From: Alphaproteobacteria bacterium MarineAlpha9_Bin3
GTDB taxonomy: Bacteria > Pseudomonadota > Alphaproteobacteria > TMED109
Assembly: GCA_002937655.1 (NCBI GenBank)
Contig: PTKH01000015.1
Span: forward strand, 1 to 38,949
Direction: 5' to 3'
DNA length: 38,949 bases
How positions within the stretch are numbered: the stretch's first letter is position 1; every line of letters begins with the position of its first letter. A model generated the notes under the pieces. It was not told the origin of the DNA. It was given only the letters and a program-made list of their open reading frames with translations, and searched no databases. A program made the translations under genes and the position numbers. Below, one piece after another: positions 25,324-35,076 of this stretch.

Positions 25324-26304
25324 ATGCAAAGTAAAGTAATTCAAATTGATCAAGTTGGTGGTCCAGAAAATATGAAACTGAGGCATATAGATGTTTCTGA
25401 ACCAGACAAAGGCCAAGTTATTATTAAAAATGAAATGATAGGCTTGAATTATATAGACTTAATGCAACGAAGCGGTATGCATCCAATCTCTTTTAAAGAA
25501 TTTCCTGCAACTTTAGGTATGGAGGCAGCGGGAACTATAGAATTGGTTGGTGATGGTGTGAAAGCTTTTAATATTGGAGATAAAGTTTCTCATTGTATGA
25601 ATTTAGGAGCTTATTCAGAAAGGATGTTAATAGATGCAAATAAATTAATATTACTTGATAAAAATACATCTTTGGAAATTGCTGCTGCATCTACACTTCA
25701 AGGTTTAACGGCACAATACTTACTAAATGAGTCTTGGCATCTAAAGCCGGGTCAGACTATTTTAGTGCATGCTGCTGCTGGAGGAGTAGGATTAATTCTC
25801 TGCCAATGGGCTAAACATTTAGGAGCAAGAGTTATAGGTACTGTTGGAACAGAGGAAAAAGCAGATTATGCATTACAGAATGGATGTGATCATACTATTT
25901 TATATTCTAAGCAAAATTTTCCTGATAAAGTTAAGGAAATAACGGATGCAAAAGGAGTAGACGTTATATATGATGCTATTGGCAAAGATACATTCAGTAA
26001 AGGTCTCAGTTGCTTAGCAGAAAGAGGAAGAATAGTATGTTATGGCTTTGCATCGGGTCCAATAGAGCCAGTTGATATAACAAAAATAAGACCTTTTTCT
26101 GGTTCAATTGCAACTGGCGCTTTATTAACTTATACAAAAAATTCGAATGAGAGACAAAAAAATGCTAATCAGCTTTTCAGCCTAATAAATAAAGGAGTTT
26201 TAAAAATTAATATTAATCAAAAATATTCATTAGAAGAAGTTCAGTTAGCACACAGGGATCTTGCAGGAAGAAAAACTATTGGGTCTTCTATATTAATACC
26301 TTAA
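25324..26304 (+). CDS. Quinone oxidoreductase-like, medium-chain dehydrogenase (zinc-free)
   Basis: The 326-residue enzyme belongs to the quinone oxidoreductase branch of medium-chain dehydrogenases. The GroES-like N-terminal domain (about 1-120) lacks the zinc-binding cysteines and histidines of alcohol dehydrogenases. The NADPH-binding domain has HAAAGGVGLILCQWAKHLGA (149-168) and GTVGTEEKADYA. QOR proteins reduce quinones or conjugated enones using NADPH. It lies 18 nt after the importer ATPase on the same strand, so it probably belongs to that operon and may act on the imported compound. It converges with typA (14 nt apart). Confidence 0.88.
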   Translation: MQSKVIQIDQVGGPENMKLRHIDVSEPDKGQVIIKNEMIGLNYIDLMQRSGMHPISFKEFPATLGMEAAGTIELVGDGVKAFNIGDKVSHCMNLGAYSERMLIDANKLILLDKNTSLEIAAASTLQGLTAQYLLNESWHLKPGQTILVHAAAGGVGLILCQWAKHLGARVIGTVGTEEKADYALQNGCDHTILYSKQNFPDKVKEITDAKGVDVIYDAIGKDTFSKGLSCLAERGRIVCYGFASGPIEPVDITKIRPFSGSIATGALLTYTKNSNERQKNANQLFSLINKGVLKININQKYSLEEVQLAHRDLAGRKTIGSSILIP

Positions 26305-26318
26305 TAATATAATTTACT

Positions 26319-28130
26319 TTACTTAGAATTCTTTTTTCTTTCTTTAGAGTCCAGATACCTTTTTCTCAGTCTAAGGTTTAATGGCGTGACTTCTAATAAT
26401 TCATCATCATTTATGTATGCCATCATTTCTTCTAATGACATTATTCTTGGAGGAACAAGAACAACTGCTTCATCTGAACCTGACGCTCTCATATTAGTTA
26501 ATTGTTTACCTTTAAGCACATTAATTTCTAAATCATTGTCTCTTGAATGTTCTCCTACAATCATTCCCTTATAAACTATAGTATTATGTTCTATGAACAT
26601 AGATCCTCTATCTTGTAGTTTCCAAATTGCAAATGCTACAGCTTTACCTGTATCAGTAGATATTAAAGCTCCGTTTCTTCTACTAGGAACTTCTCCTTTA
26701 AATGAGTCATATGAATGGAATACTCTATTAAGAACTCCGGTTCCACGAGTATCAGTTAAAAATTTGCTTTGATATCCTATTAAACCTCTGGAAGGGGAAT
26801 AAAATGTTAGACGCGTTTTACCAGCTCCAGAGGATCTCATATCTTGCATTTCAGACTTTCTCTTATTCATAGAATCAACTACTGAGCTAACATATTCTTC
26901 ATCAACATCGATAATTACCTCTTCAATTGGCTCAATAATTTTATTATTTTCATCTTTTTTAAGTAAAACTTTAGGTCTAGAAACTGTTAATTCAAAACCT
27001 TCTCTTCTCATCGTTTCTATTAATACTCCTAACTGTAGTTCGCCTCTACCTCCTATTTCAAAAGAGTCTTTTGTATTACTTTCTCCGAATGTAATAGCAA
27101 CATTAGTCTCTGCTTCAGCTAATAATCTTTCTCGTATTAAAGTAGAGGTTATTTTTTTACCCTCCGTACCAGCAAAAGGAGAGTCATTTACTGTTATAGT
27201 TACGGACATAGTAGGAGGGTCAATAGGGTTTGACTTCATAGCGCTTTCAATTGTTAAGTCACAAATAGTATCTGCAACCGATGTTTTTGCTAGGCCAGCC
27301 ACACATATTATATCTCCAGGAAAAACTTCATTAACTGGGACTCTATTTAAACCCTCAAACTTAAGTAACTTTGTTAACCTTCCATTTTCAATCTGTTTAC
27401 CATTCAGATTTATAGATTTTACAGTATCATTAACTTTTGCAGATCCTTGCTCAACTCTTCCTACAAGACATCTACCCAAATAAGGATCAGAGTCTAAAAG
27501 AGTTACGAGCATAGCAAATGGCAAATCTTTATTAACTTTAGGAGGTTTAACATGTTTAATTATAAGATTTAGTAAAGGGTGTAAATTTTCTCTAGGATTA
27601 TTTAATTCGTTTACACACCATCCATCCCTACCTGAAGCATATAAAGTCGGAAAATCTAATTGCTCTTCATTTGAATCTAAAGAAATAAATAAATCAAATA
27701 TTTCCTCTAAAACTTCATCTGGTCTTCCATCTGGTCTGTCAGCTTTATTAATTATTACTATAGGTCTTAAACCTTGAGCTAAGGCTTTTCCTAATACAAA
27801 TTTAGTCTGCGGCATTGGTCCTTCAGCTGCATCAATTAGGAGAATTACTCCATCTGTCATACCTAATACTCTCTCAACTTCTCCCCCAAAATCTGCATGA
27901 CCAGGTGTATCAATAATATTTATAGTAATATTCTCCCATGAAATTGAGGTAGGTTTTGCTAGTATTGTAATTCCTCTTTCTTTCTCTAAATCTCCAGAGT
28001 CCATCAATCTTTCACTTACATCTTCGTTTTCTCTAAACATTCCACTTTGTTTCATAATAGAGTCAATTAATGTAGTTTTTCCATGATCTACGTGAGCAAT
28101 AATTGCTATATTACGTAATTCTTTTGACAT
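26319..28130 (-). CDS. typA: Ribosome-associated GTPase TypA/BipA
   Basis: The 603-residue translational GTPase resembles EF-G. The N-terminal G domain has AHVDHGKTT (12-20), the switch II motif [12 protein letters not shown] and [13 protein letters not shown]. Domains II, III and V follow, and the C-terminal BipA-specific domain contains [10 protein letters not shown] and [10 protein letters not shown]. It binds 70S ribosomes, helps 50S assembly, and matters in cold or stress. The length equals E. coli BipA. It is monocistronic here and divergent from hupE across about 160 bp. Possible promoter hexamers (TTGCAA, 17 nt, TTTAAT) lie upstream on the minus strand. Confidence 0.96.
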   Translation of the reverse strand: MSKELRNIAIIAHVDHGKTTLIDSIMKQSGMFRENEDVSERLMDSGDLEKERGITILAKPTSISWENITINIIDTPGHADFGGEVERVLGMTDGVILLIDAAEGPMPQTKFVLGKALAQGLRPIVIINKADRPDGRPDEVLEEIFDLFISLDSNEEQLDFPTLYASGRDGWCVNELNNPRENLHPLLNLIIKHVKPPKVNKDLPFAMLVTLLDSDPYLGRCLVGRVEQGSAKVNDTVKSINLNGKQIENGRLTKLLKFEGLNRVPVNEVFPGDIICVAGLAKTSVADTICDLTIESAMKSNPIDPPTMSVTITVNDSPFAGTEGKKITSTLIRERLLAEAETNVAITFGESNTKDSFEIGGRGELQLGVLIETMRREGFELTVSRPKVLLKKDENNKIIEPIEEVIIDVDEEYVSSVVDSMNKRKSEMQDMRSSGAGKTRLTFYSPSRGLIGYQSKFLTDTRGTGVLNRVFHSYDSFKGEVPSRRNGALISTDTGKAVAFAIWKLQDRGSMFIEHNTIVYKGMIVGEHSRDNDLEINVLKGKQLTNMRASGSDEAVVLVPPRIMSLEEMMAYINDDELLEVTPLNLRLRKRYLDSKERKKNSK

Positions 28131-28294
28131 ATTATTCTTTCTAATGAGATTTTTAATATTAAACGATAACTTTATTAAAGCGTCCTAGATATACTGTTGC
28201 AAGATGTCATAAAATATATTCTAGTCAAGTAATAGTAGATATTTAATAAAAATATTTTAAACTATATTTATAAATACATTTTGGGTTAATTATT

Positions 28295-28894
28295 ATGAGA
28301 TATTTATTTTGTTTATTATTACAGGTGTTTTTTTTCTCTTTTATAATTAATTATGATAGTTACGCTCATTCATTAACAAACAATAGTAATGGTTTTGGAA
28401 GCGGTTTTAGCCATCCTATATTAGGATTAGATCATTTTTTAGCGATGTTAGCAGTAGGTATTTGGGGGGCTCAGATGGGAGGAAAACAAATCTGGTCTCT
28501 TCCAATTTCTTTTCCTATTATAATGTGTATAGGTGCAATAATTTCTATATCTAATATTTTCATACTTTATTATGAAGAGTATATAATAGCTTTTTCTGTT
28601 ATCATTTTAGGATTATTTATATTCTGTGAATGGAAGACTAATGAACTTATAGCGATTTTAATAATTTCTTTTATCGCTATCTTTCATGGTTATGCTCATG
28701 GAAGTGAAATACCAAAAGCCATTGACCCTAAGAGTTTTATAATAGGATTCGTTATATCTACAGGATTAATCCATTTAGTAGGTATATTCTTAGGTTATAC
28801 TTTAACATATATTTATAAGGGTTTAATTTCTAAGTTATTAGGAATATTTATATTTATAACGGGAATTTATCTTTTTGTAAGTTTATATCTCTGA
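28295..28894 (+). CDS. HupE/UreJ family nickel/cobalt-type membrane transporter
   Basis: The 199-residue protein has an N-terminal signal-like helix (ending DSYAHS) and six more hydrophobic segments. The two family motifs are present: HPILGLDHFLAMLAVGIWG (about 44-62), with the conserved HxxxGxDH pattern, and FHGYAHGSEIP (about 130-140). HupE/UreJ proteins import Ni2+ or Co2+ for hydrogenase, urease or cobalamin synthesis. No nickel enzyme gene is in this window, so the metal cannot be decided. The stop overlaps the next gene's ATG by one base (TGATG). Confidence 0.88.
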   Translation: MRYLFCLLLQVFFFSFIINYDSYAHSLTNNSNGFGSGFSHPILGLDHFLAMLAVGIWGAQMGGKQIWSLPISFPIIMCIGAIISISNIFILYYEEYIIAFSVIILGLFIFCEWKTNELIAILIISFIAIFHGYAHGSEIPKAIDPKSFIIGFVISTGLIHLVGIFLGYTLTYIYKGLISKLLGIFIFITGIYLFVSLYL

Positions 28895-29544
28895 TGTTAA
28901 AAAAAAATACTAACTTATTCATTTTAAGCTTTTTATTATTTATATTTATTTTTATACTTATGAAATTAATATTTATACCAGTTGACAATTATGGTTTATT
29001 TTTATCTGGTTCATATAATATTTTTACCAATTATTTCTTGTTATTAAGTATATTAGGTTATTCATTATTATTATTTAAATGTGATAATAAATCATTATTT
29101 TTAATCATAAATATATTTTTATTTATATTTTTTATCACACAATTTTTATTTACTATAATTTTAGAACTTATATTTCATTTTAAAATTGATTTAATTTTTG
29201 GTTTTGATCGTTTCCCTGAAGCTATTTTATATATTTTAAATATATTAATAGGTATTTTGATGTGGTTTCCTACTAATAAAGTTCTTTATAAATACTTAAT
29301 TTCTATTATTATTTCTTTTATACTTTCATTACATATTGGGCTTAAAGATATTGAAGTTTTTTCTTTAAAAAGTTTTATAAGTTATCCAGGTGGAAATATT
29401 TTGATCATTATAGTACTAATAGGCTTATTAATTTTTATTTCAAATTATTTTCAGCAAAGATACATCTTAGTTGGGTCTAAAATATTGGGAAGCTGGATTA
29501 TAGTAATAGGTGTAATATCAAGTATATTTTCTCTAATATATTAA
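28894..29544 (+). CDS. Polytopic membrane protein of unknown function, coupled to hupE
   Basis: I do not recognise a family with confidence. The 216-residue protein has about seven hydrophobic segments built mostly from Ile, Leu and Phe. The polar marks are few: a VDNYG loop after helix 1, FHFKIDLIFGFDRFPE in the middle, and a YPGGN loop before the last two helices. Its ATG overlaps the hupE stop, so it is translationally coupled and may be a partner of the metal transporter. Its 3' end overlaps yidD (other strand) by 4 nt. The strong bias toward AT-rich codons is extreme even for this genome. Confidence 0.6.
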   Translation: MLKKNTNLFILSFLLFIFIFILMKLIFIPVDNYGLFLSGSYNIFTNYFLLLSILGYSLLLFKCDNKSLFLIINIFLFIFFITQFLFTIILELIFHFKIDLIFGFDRFPEAILYILNILIGILMWFPTNKVLYKYLISIIISFILSLHIGLKDIEVFSLKSFISYPGGNILIIIVLIGLLIFISNYFQQRYILVGSKILGSWIIVIGVISSIFSLIY

Positions 29545-29756
29545 TCGGGCACAGGGTCATCACCTGAATTACCCCATGGATGACAGCGTAAAATTCTTTT
29601 AGTAGATATATATAGTGCTTTAATTAAATTATGTTTGGTAATCGACTCAATAGCATAATTAGAGCAAGAAGGATTGAATCTACAATGTGCTCCTAATATT
29701 GGAGATATGATATATTGATATAATTTTATGGAATAAATTAATAATTTTTTTATCAT
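29541..29756 (-). CDS. yidD: Membrane protein insertion efficiency factor YidD
   Basis: The 71-residue protein (from ATG 29756) matches YidD: an amphipathic N-terminal helix (MIKKLLIYSIKLYQYIISPI), then GAHCRFNPSCSNYAIE with the family cysteines, and RCHPWGNSGDDPVPD near the end. YidD assists the YidC insertase at the inner membrane. A GTG at 29774 inside thrS would add six residues, but the family usually starts near MIKK. It is the last gene of the folE-maf-cysS-thrS-yidD operon, 4 nt after the thrS stop. yidC itself is not in the window. Confidence 0.93.
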   Translation of the reverse strand: MIKKLLIYSIKLYQYIISPILGAHCRFNPSCSNYAIESITKHNLIKALYISTKRILRCHPWGNSGDDPVPD

Positions 29757-29760
29757 ATTT

Positions 29761-31704
29761 TTATTGCGGAACACACGATTCTATTTTTAAATTTTTAATT
29801 ATTTCTTCTAGTTTTCCAGTTTCAGTATCTGTGGATCCTAGTCTTCTAACAGATAATACTTCTTTTTCTGCTTCTTGTTTTCCAATAATTATAAGCACAG
29901 GAATTTTAGCATTACTGTGTTCTCTAATTTTATAACCTATTTTTTCATTTCTAATATCTATCTCCGCCCTGATATTATTTTTCATGAAAAGATTTAGTAC
30001 TTTCTCTGCATAATTATTAGTTTCAGATGTAATAGTCGCAATAACAACTTGGGTAGGAGATAGCCATAAAGGTAAACGACCTGAGTAATTCTCTATTAGA
30101 ATACCAATAAACCTCTCAATCGAACCAAATAATGCTCTATGCAACATAACTGGGGGATACTTTTGTCCATCTTCAGCAATAAAATTAGCAGATAATCTTT
30201 CAGGCAAGTTTAAATCTACCTGAAGTGTACCACACTGCCAGTCTCTACCTATGGCATCCCTTAAAACAAATTCTATTTTAGGGCCATAAAAAGCCCCTTC
30301 ACCTGGATTATAGGTATATGATAAACCACTTGCTTCAATTGCAATTTTAAGCGCCTCCTCAGACCTATCCCAAATATTATCATTACCAACTCTTTTCTCA
30401 GGTCTATCAGAGAATTTTATATGTATATCTTCAAAACCAAAATCTTTATAAATACTTAATATTAAGTTGCAAACAGTTTTGCATTCATCAGTAATTTGAT
30501 CTTCTGTACAAAATATATGGGCATCATCTTGTGTAAAACCTCTTACTCTCATAAGGCCATGAAGTGCTCCTGAAGGTTCATATCTATGAACTTTTCCAAA
30601 TTCAGATAATCTCAGAGGTAGGTCTCTATAACTTTTTATTCCTTGTTTATAAACTTGGACTGCCCCAGGACAACTCATAGGTTTAAGGGCATATATTTTA
30701 TCTTCCTTTGCTTCTGTAGTAAACATACTATCACCAAATTTTTCCCAATGACCTGACTTTTCCCATAAAGATCTATCCATAATATCTGGTGTATTAATTT
30801 CTTGGTAGCCAGCAGCATCTTGTCTTTTTTTCATATAATTAATAAGAGTCTGATAAAGAAGCCAACCTTTGCTGTGCCAAAAAACTGAACCCGGAGATTC
30901 TTCTTGAAAATGGAATAAATCCATTTCTCTGCCTAACTTTCTATGATCTCTTTTTTCAGCCTCTTTCAACATTTCTAGATGAATATCTAGATCATTTTTA
31001 TTTTTCCAAGCAGTTCCATAAATTCTCTGTAGCATTTCATTATTAGAATCTCCTCGCCAATATGCACCTGCTAATTTAGTTAACTTAAAAGCGCCAATAT
31101 GCTTTAAATTTGGCAAATGGGGACCGTAACATAAGTCTATAAAGTCTGAACCATCTTGAGAGTATATTTGAAAATTATCTAATTGATCTGAATTATTAAT
31201 TATATCTATTTTATATTTTTCATCTCTATCATTAAATAATTTTATAACATCTTTCTTATTGTAAATAGATTTTTTTATAGAACTTCCATTTGATATAATT
31301 TTACTCATTTCTTTTTCTATCTTAGGTAAGTCTTCTGAAGAAATAGGCTTTTCAAAATATACATCATAATAAAAACCATTATCTATTGTAGGACCTATAG
31401 CTAACTTGGCATTTGGATATATGTTTTTAACAGCCCTAGCTAATACTTGAGCCGTTAAAGTATGTCTCATGATTTCTAGTCCTTCATCAGTATTAACAGT
31501 AATGATAGAAATATTGCTATCTGAATTTATTTCATCACATAAATCTTTTTGAATTCCGTTAATACTAACGGCTATAGCATCTTTAGCTAGAGATTTTGCT
31601 ATACTTTCCGCAACTTGAATACCAGTAATACCTTTTTGATATTTTTTTTTGTTACCATCAGGAAATGTAATAGTTATATTATTTTCAATACTCATTTTTA
31701 TCAT
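29761..31704 (-). CDS. thrS: Threonine-tRNA ligase
   Basis: The 647-residue class II synthetase has an N-terminal TGS domain (about 5-66), a second editing-type domain (HTLTAQVLARAVKNIYPNAK, then the SAD-like region with YWRGDS), and the catalytic core: GSVFWHSKGW, zinc ligand in MSCPGAV, motif 2 region HRYEPSGALHGLMRVRGFTQ, and motif 3 with HRALFGSIERFIG. The C-terminal anticodon-binding domain covers about 550-640. It attaches threonine to tRNA-Thr. The start could be ATG 31704 or ATG 31695 (MSIENN); the ribosome-binding site is weak for both. It is 13 nt after cysS in the same operon. The length matches E. coli ThrS (642). Confidence 0.97.
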   Translation of the reverse strand: MIKMSIENNITITFPDGNKKKYQKGITGIQVAESIAKSLAKDAIAVSINGIQKDLCDEINSDSNISIITVNTDEGLEIMRHTLTAQVLARAVKNIYPNAKLAIGPTIDNGFYYDVYFEKPISSEDLPKIEKEMSKIISNGSSIKKSIYNKKDVIKLFNDRDEKYKIDIINNSDQLDNFQIYSQDGSDFIDLCYGPHLPNLKHIGAFKLTKLAGAYWRGDSNNEMLQRIYGTAWKNKNDLDIHLEMLKEAEKRDHRKLGREMDLFHFQEESPGSVFWHSKGWLLYQTLINYMKKRQDAAGYQEINTPDIMDRSLWEKSGHWEKFGDSMFTTEAKEDKIYALKPMSCPGAVQVYKQGIKSYRDLPLRLSEFGKVHRYEPSGALHGLMRVRGFTQDDAHIFCTEDQITDECKTVCNLILSIYKDFGFEDIHIKFSDRPEKRVGNDNIWDRSEEALKIAIEASGLSYTYNPGEGAFYGPKIEFVLRDAIGRDWQCGTLQVDLNLPERLSANFIAEDGQKYPPVMLHRALFGSIERFIGILIENYSGRLPLWLSPTQVVIATITSETNNYAEKVLNLFMKNNIRAEIDIRNEKIGYKIREHSNAKIPVLIIIGKQEAEKEVLSVRRLGSTDTETGKLEEIIKNLKIESCVPQ

Positions 31705-31717
31705 ATTTCTTTATAAA

Positions 31718-33109
31718 TTAATTTTTACTTCGCCAGATTGTATCATCATTTTTATCTTCTATCTCTATCCCCATACTATTTAATTTGTCTCTAATATTAT
31801 CTGCCTCAGTATATTGTTTTTCTTTTCTAGCTATTTTTCTTTTTTCTATCAATTCTTCTATCATTTTGCTATCAATATTATCATTATTACTTCCATATTT
31901 TAACCAAGAGCTTGGACTATCTTGAATTATTCCTAGTATTTTTCCAGAAGATATAAGGCTTGATTTTAAAAATTTTTTTTCTGACTCTTTACATTTTGAT
32001 AGTTTATCTGCAATTAAGTTTATTTCAAATAAAGCTTTAGAAGAATTTAAATCATCAGATAAAGCTTCTTTTATATTTTCTGAAGCTGGAATATCTATAT
32101 CTAAAGGTATCTCTTCTACTTCTTTTAAAATTCTATATATTCTATCTAAATTCTTTTTTGCTTGATCTATAATTTTAGAATTCCAATTTAAAGGTTGACG
32201 GTAATGAGTTGAGATTAATGCTAACCTTAAAGTTTCACCAGAATATTCTTTAAGTAAATCATCAACTAAAAATATATTTCCTAGAGATTTGGACATTTTT
32301 TCCCCATCCATGGTAACAAAACCATTATGTATCCAGTATTTTGCATAATCTTTTGATTCTTTAAAATTATGAGCGGCACAACTTTGAGCAATTTCATTTT
32401 CATGATGTGGAAAAGTCAAATCTAATCCACCTCCATGAATATCAAAAGGTAATGACAGAGTTTTTTCAGACATTGCTGAACATTCTATATGCCAGCCAGG
32501 TCGTCCACGACCCCATGGAGATTTCCAGCCAGGTTGATCATCAGTACTAGGTTTCCATAAAATAAAATCGCCTGAATTTTTTTTATAATTAGCAACTTCA
32601 ACTCTACTGCCTGCTATTTGATCTTCTTTATTTCTTCCTGATAATACTCCATAATTTTTATAAGACGTTACATCAAATAATACATGTTTTTCAGCAATAT
32701 AGGCATTGTTTTGTTTAATCAATTTATCTATTAATTCTATCATCTCTTTTATGTGCTCTGTTGCTCTAGGTTGAACATCAGGTTGTAAAACATTTAACGC
32801 ACTCATATTTTGATTATAAATTTTTTCATATTTAGAAGTTAATTCATTTATTGGTATATTAGATTCTAATGCAGTATTAATTATTTTATCATCAATATCC
32901 GTAATGTTTGAAACATATGTAACTTTGGGATAAAGTGATCTCATATATCTGACTAATAAATCGCAAACAACGGCCATTCTAGCATTACCAATATGAGCGT
33001 AATTATAAACTGTTGGCCCACAAGCATAAATTCTTATATGATTTTCATCTATAGGAATGAAAACCTCTTTTTTATGTCCTAAGGTATTATGTATTTTGAA
33101 TTTACTCAT
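31718..33109 (-). CDS. cysS: Cysteine-tRNA ligase
   Basis: The 463-residue class I synthetase shows CGPTVYNYAHIGNAR (30-44), containing the zinc-ligand Cys30 and the HIGH-type motif HIGN, then WHIECSAMS, HGGGLDLTFPHHENE with further zinc ligands, and KMSKSLGN as the KMSKS loop. The C-terminal helical anticodon-binding region is complete. It charges tRNA-Cys. Its ATG directly follows the stop of maf without any gap, and thrS follows after 13 nt, so all are one transcript. The length is close to E. coli CysS (461). Confidence 0.97.
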   Translation of the reverse strand: MSKFKIHNTLGHKKEVFIPIDENHIRIYACGPTVYNYAHIGNARMAVVCDLLVRYMRSLYPKVTYVSNITDIDDKIINTALESNIPINELTSKYEKIYNQNMSALNVLQPDVQPRATEHIKEMIELIDKLIKQNNAYIAEKHVLFDVTSYKNYGVLSGRNKEDQIAGSRVEVANYKKNSGDFILWKPSTDDQPGWKSPWGRGRPGWHIECSAMSEKTLSLPFDIHGGGLDLTFPHHENEIAQSCAAHNFKESKDYAKYWIHNGFVTMDGEKMSKSLGNIFLVDDLLKEYSGETLRLALISTHYRQPLNWNSKIIDQAKKNLDRIYRILKEVEEIPLDIDIPASENIKEALSDDLNSSKALFEINLIADKLSKCKESEKKFLKSSLISSGKILGIIQDSPSSWLKYGSNNDNIDSKMIEELIEKRKIARKEKQYTEADNIRDKLNSMGIEIEDKNDDTIWRSKN

Positions 33110-33739
33110 TTAACTATCATCTTTAATATTTTCTATTGAATAAATATTTTTTTTTCGTAATTGTTTTAGCAGTCCTGTTAAAGGAAGCCCTTGAATAGTT
33201 TCATTATTGCCATTTACATTCGAAAATAGGTGCATGCCTAAAGACTCATATTTATATGAACCACAACTATTAAATGGTTTATCAATTTCCAAATAATTAA
33301 TTATCTCTTTTTCTTCAAGATTATGCATAGTTAATTCTGCTTCTTCCGTATCTGACCAAATTTTCTGTCCATTATAATATAAACATATACCACTTGTTTG
33401 TTTATGAGTTTTTCCTGATAATTGTTTTAATTGTTTAATTGCATTAGACATATTGCTAGGCTTCGAAAATATTTTTTCATTTAAATTACAAATTTGATCA
33501 GCACCAATAACATAACTATTAGGATTATTTTTACTAACATCGTAAGCTTTTTCAGAAGCCAGAGTCATGGCTATCTCTTTAATATTCAAATTAATTATTT
33601 TTTTCTTTAGTTCGTATTCATTGATATTAGAAACAATTACGGAAAATTCTATACCTGTTTTTTTTAAAATTTCATAACGAATATTTGAAGCTGATGCTAG
33701 TATTATTGGAACTGAAGGTGTAATAATTTTATTACCCAT
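33110..33739 (-). CDS. Maf-like nucleotide pyrophosphatase
   Basis: The 209-residue protein opens with VPIILASASNIRYEILKKTG, the Maf signature (normally ASxSxxRxxLL), and has GADQICNL with the catalytic Asp region and QGLPLTGLL near the C-terminus. Maf/YceF proteins hydrolyse non-canonical or methylated nucleoside triphosphates (m7GTP, dTTP, UTP subtypes) in the cytoplasm. The GADQ variant favours the YceF-like branch (inference). ATG 33739 is preferred because GGGGA lies just upstream; a GTG at 33751 would include that site. It stands 30 nt after folE and abuts cysS. Confidence 0.88.
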   Translation of the reverse strand: MGNKIITPSVPIILASASNIRYEILKKTGIEFSVIVSNINEYELKKKIINLNIKEIAMTLASEKAYDVSKNNPNSYVIGADQICNLNEKIFSKPSNMSNAIKQLKQLSGKTHKQTSGICLYYNGQKIWSDTEEAELTMHNLEEKEIINYLEIDKPFNSCGSYKYESLGMHLFSNVNGNNETIQGLPLTGLLKQLRKKNIYSIENIKDDS

Positions 33740-33769
33740 AACATTCCCCACATTTTTAAAATTACAAAG

Positions 33770-34369
33770 TTAGTTATTAATTAAGTTCATAAATTCAGAT
33801 CTAGTTCTGTAATCACTTCTAAAAACCCCAAGCATCTGACTTGTAATGGTGGTTGCATTTGTCTTATGAATACCTCGGGTAGTCATACATTGGTGTCCCG
33901 CGTCAACAACAACTGCTACACCTTTAGGTTTAAGAACTCTATTAATACTTGCAGCTATCTGAGCAGTCATAGTTTCTTGAGTTTGTAATCTTTTACCATA
34001 TACATCGACAACTCTGGCTAACTTACTTATACCTACTACCCTGTTATTAGGTATATAAGCTAGATGAGCTTTACCTAAAATTGGAACCATATGATGTTCG
34101 CAATGAGATTCTAATCGTATATCTTTAATAATTATCATTTCATCATAACCTGCAACTTCTTCAAAAGTTTTGTTTAAAATTTCATCAGGATCCATGTCAT
34201 ATCCTGCAAAAAATTCTTCATAAGCTTTAATGACTCTTTTAGGTGTCTCTAATAATCCTTCTCTAGTAGGATCATCTCCAGCCCATGCAATTATAGTCTT
34301 AATTGCATCCATCGCCTCTTCTCTGGAAGGTTTAGATATTGGTTTATTTATAATTTTATCCTTAGTCAT
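33770..34369 (-). CDS. folE: GTP cyclohydrolase I
   Basis: The 199-residue enzyme makes 7,8-dihydroneopterin triphosphate from GTP, the first step of folate synthesis. Seen: PTREGLLETPKRV (34-46), the zinc/substrate motif ESHCEHHMVPILGKAHLAYI, VVGISKLARVVD, QTQE-type RLQTQETMTAQIA, and HQCMTTRGIHK with the second zinc cysteine. The length is usual for type IA. GGAG precedes the ATG. It is the first gene of the folE-maf-cysS-thrS-yidD operon and diverges from hisI across about 160 nt; folE/hisI adjacency is frequent in alphaproteobacteria (from memory). Confidence 0.97.
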   Translation of the reverse strand: MTKDKIINKPISKPSREEAMDAIKTIIAWAGDDPTREGLLETPKRVIKAYEEFFAGYDMDPDEILNKTFEEVAGYDEMIIIKDIRLESHCEHHMVPILGKAHLAYIPNNRVVGISKLARVVDVYGKRLQTQETMTAQIAASINRVLKPKGVAVVVDAGHQCMTTRGIHKTNATTITSQMLGVFRSDYRTRSEFMNLINN

Positions 34370-34528
34370 CTTAGCTCCGTAATCTAATGAAATTGTTTAA
34401 TCCTATTTGTATAGTAACATATATACGTAGTACTAGTAATTTTCAAAGATTATTTCTTTTAATTTTTGTAATTTTTATGTAAGTATCAAGAAGTTAAATA
34501 GTAAAAATTTATTTTATAGGTTTTGATA

Positions 34529-35011
34529 ATGAACTTTAAAGAAAGAATTTCAATAAAACAAGTTGAAGAGGGAATAGAATTAGCCCCTAAATTTGATGAT
34601 AAAGGAGTAATACCTTGTATTACAGTCCATGCACTGACAAAAGAAGTCCTTATGTTTGCATACATGAATAAGGAAGCTATGCAATTAACAATATCTACTG
34701 GTTTAGCTCACTATTGGTCTCGATCAAGGGAAAGTTTATGGAAAAAAGGTGAAACGTCAGGAATGTTCCAAAAGATTAAAAGAATGTTAATTGATGATGA
34801 TCAAGATAGTTTAGTTATAGAAGTCTCATTAACTGAACCTAATATAGGAGGAAATGAAGCATCATGCCATGTAGGTTACAGAAGTTGTTTTTATAGAGAA
34901 GTACCAATTGGTAACTCAAATGTTGATAAGCCTCTAAAATTTATTGAGAGTGAAAAAGCATTTGATCCCGAAAAAGTTTATAAGGATATGCCCAACCCTA
35001 CCAAATTATAA
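34529..35011 (+). CDS. hisI: Phosphoribosyl-AMP cyclohydrolase
   Basis: The 160-residue enzyme opens the adenine ring of phosphoribosyl-AMP in histidine synthesis. Features: LMFAYMNKEAMQLT, HYWSRSRESLWKKGETSG (the strongest family signature) and CHVGYRSCFYRE with zinc cysteines. It lacks a fused HisE domain, so phosphoribosyl-ATP pyrophosphatase must be separate. ATG 34529 is chosen; a TTG two codons upstream is less likely, and AGG lies 8 nt before the ATG. It converges with hsp20 on a perfect hairpin. It is about 20-30 residues longer than the shortest HisI proteins, at the C-terminus. Confidence 0.95.
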   Translation: MNFKERISIKQVEEGIELAPKFDDKGVIPCITVHALTKEVLMFAYMNKEAMQLTISTGLAHYWSRSRESLWKKGETSGMFQKIKRMLIDDDQDSLVIEVSLTEPNIGGNEASCHVGYRSCFYREVPIGNSNVDKPLKFIESEKAFDPEKVYKDMPNPTKL

Positions 35012-35042
35012 TTACTCTTATATATTAAGTGAAAAATAATTT

Positions 35043-35065
35043 GGGAGGTAACTAAGTTACCTCCC
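35043..35065. terminator. Bidirectional terminator between hisI and hsp20
   Basis: GGGAGGTAAC (35043-35052) and GTTACCTCCC (35056-35065) form a perfect 10-bp, GC-containing stem around TAA. It lies 31 nt after the hisI stop and 11 nt after the hsp20 stop, in a convergent gap. The minus-strand side is followed by AAATTATTTTT, the plus side by TATATATTT, so it may stop transcripts from both genes. Confidence 0.75.
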
Positions 35066-35076
35066 TATATATTTAA

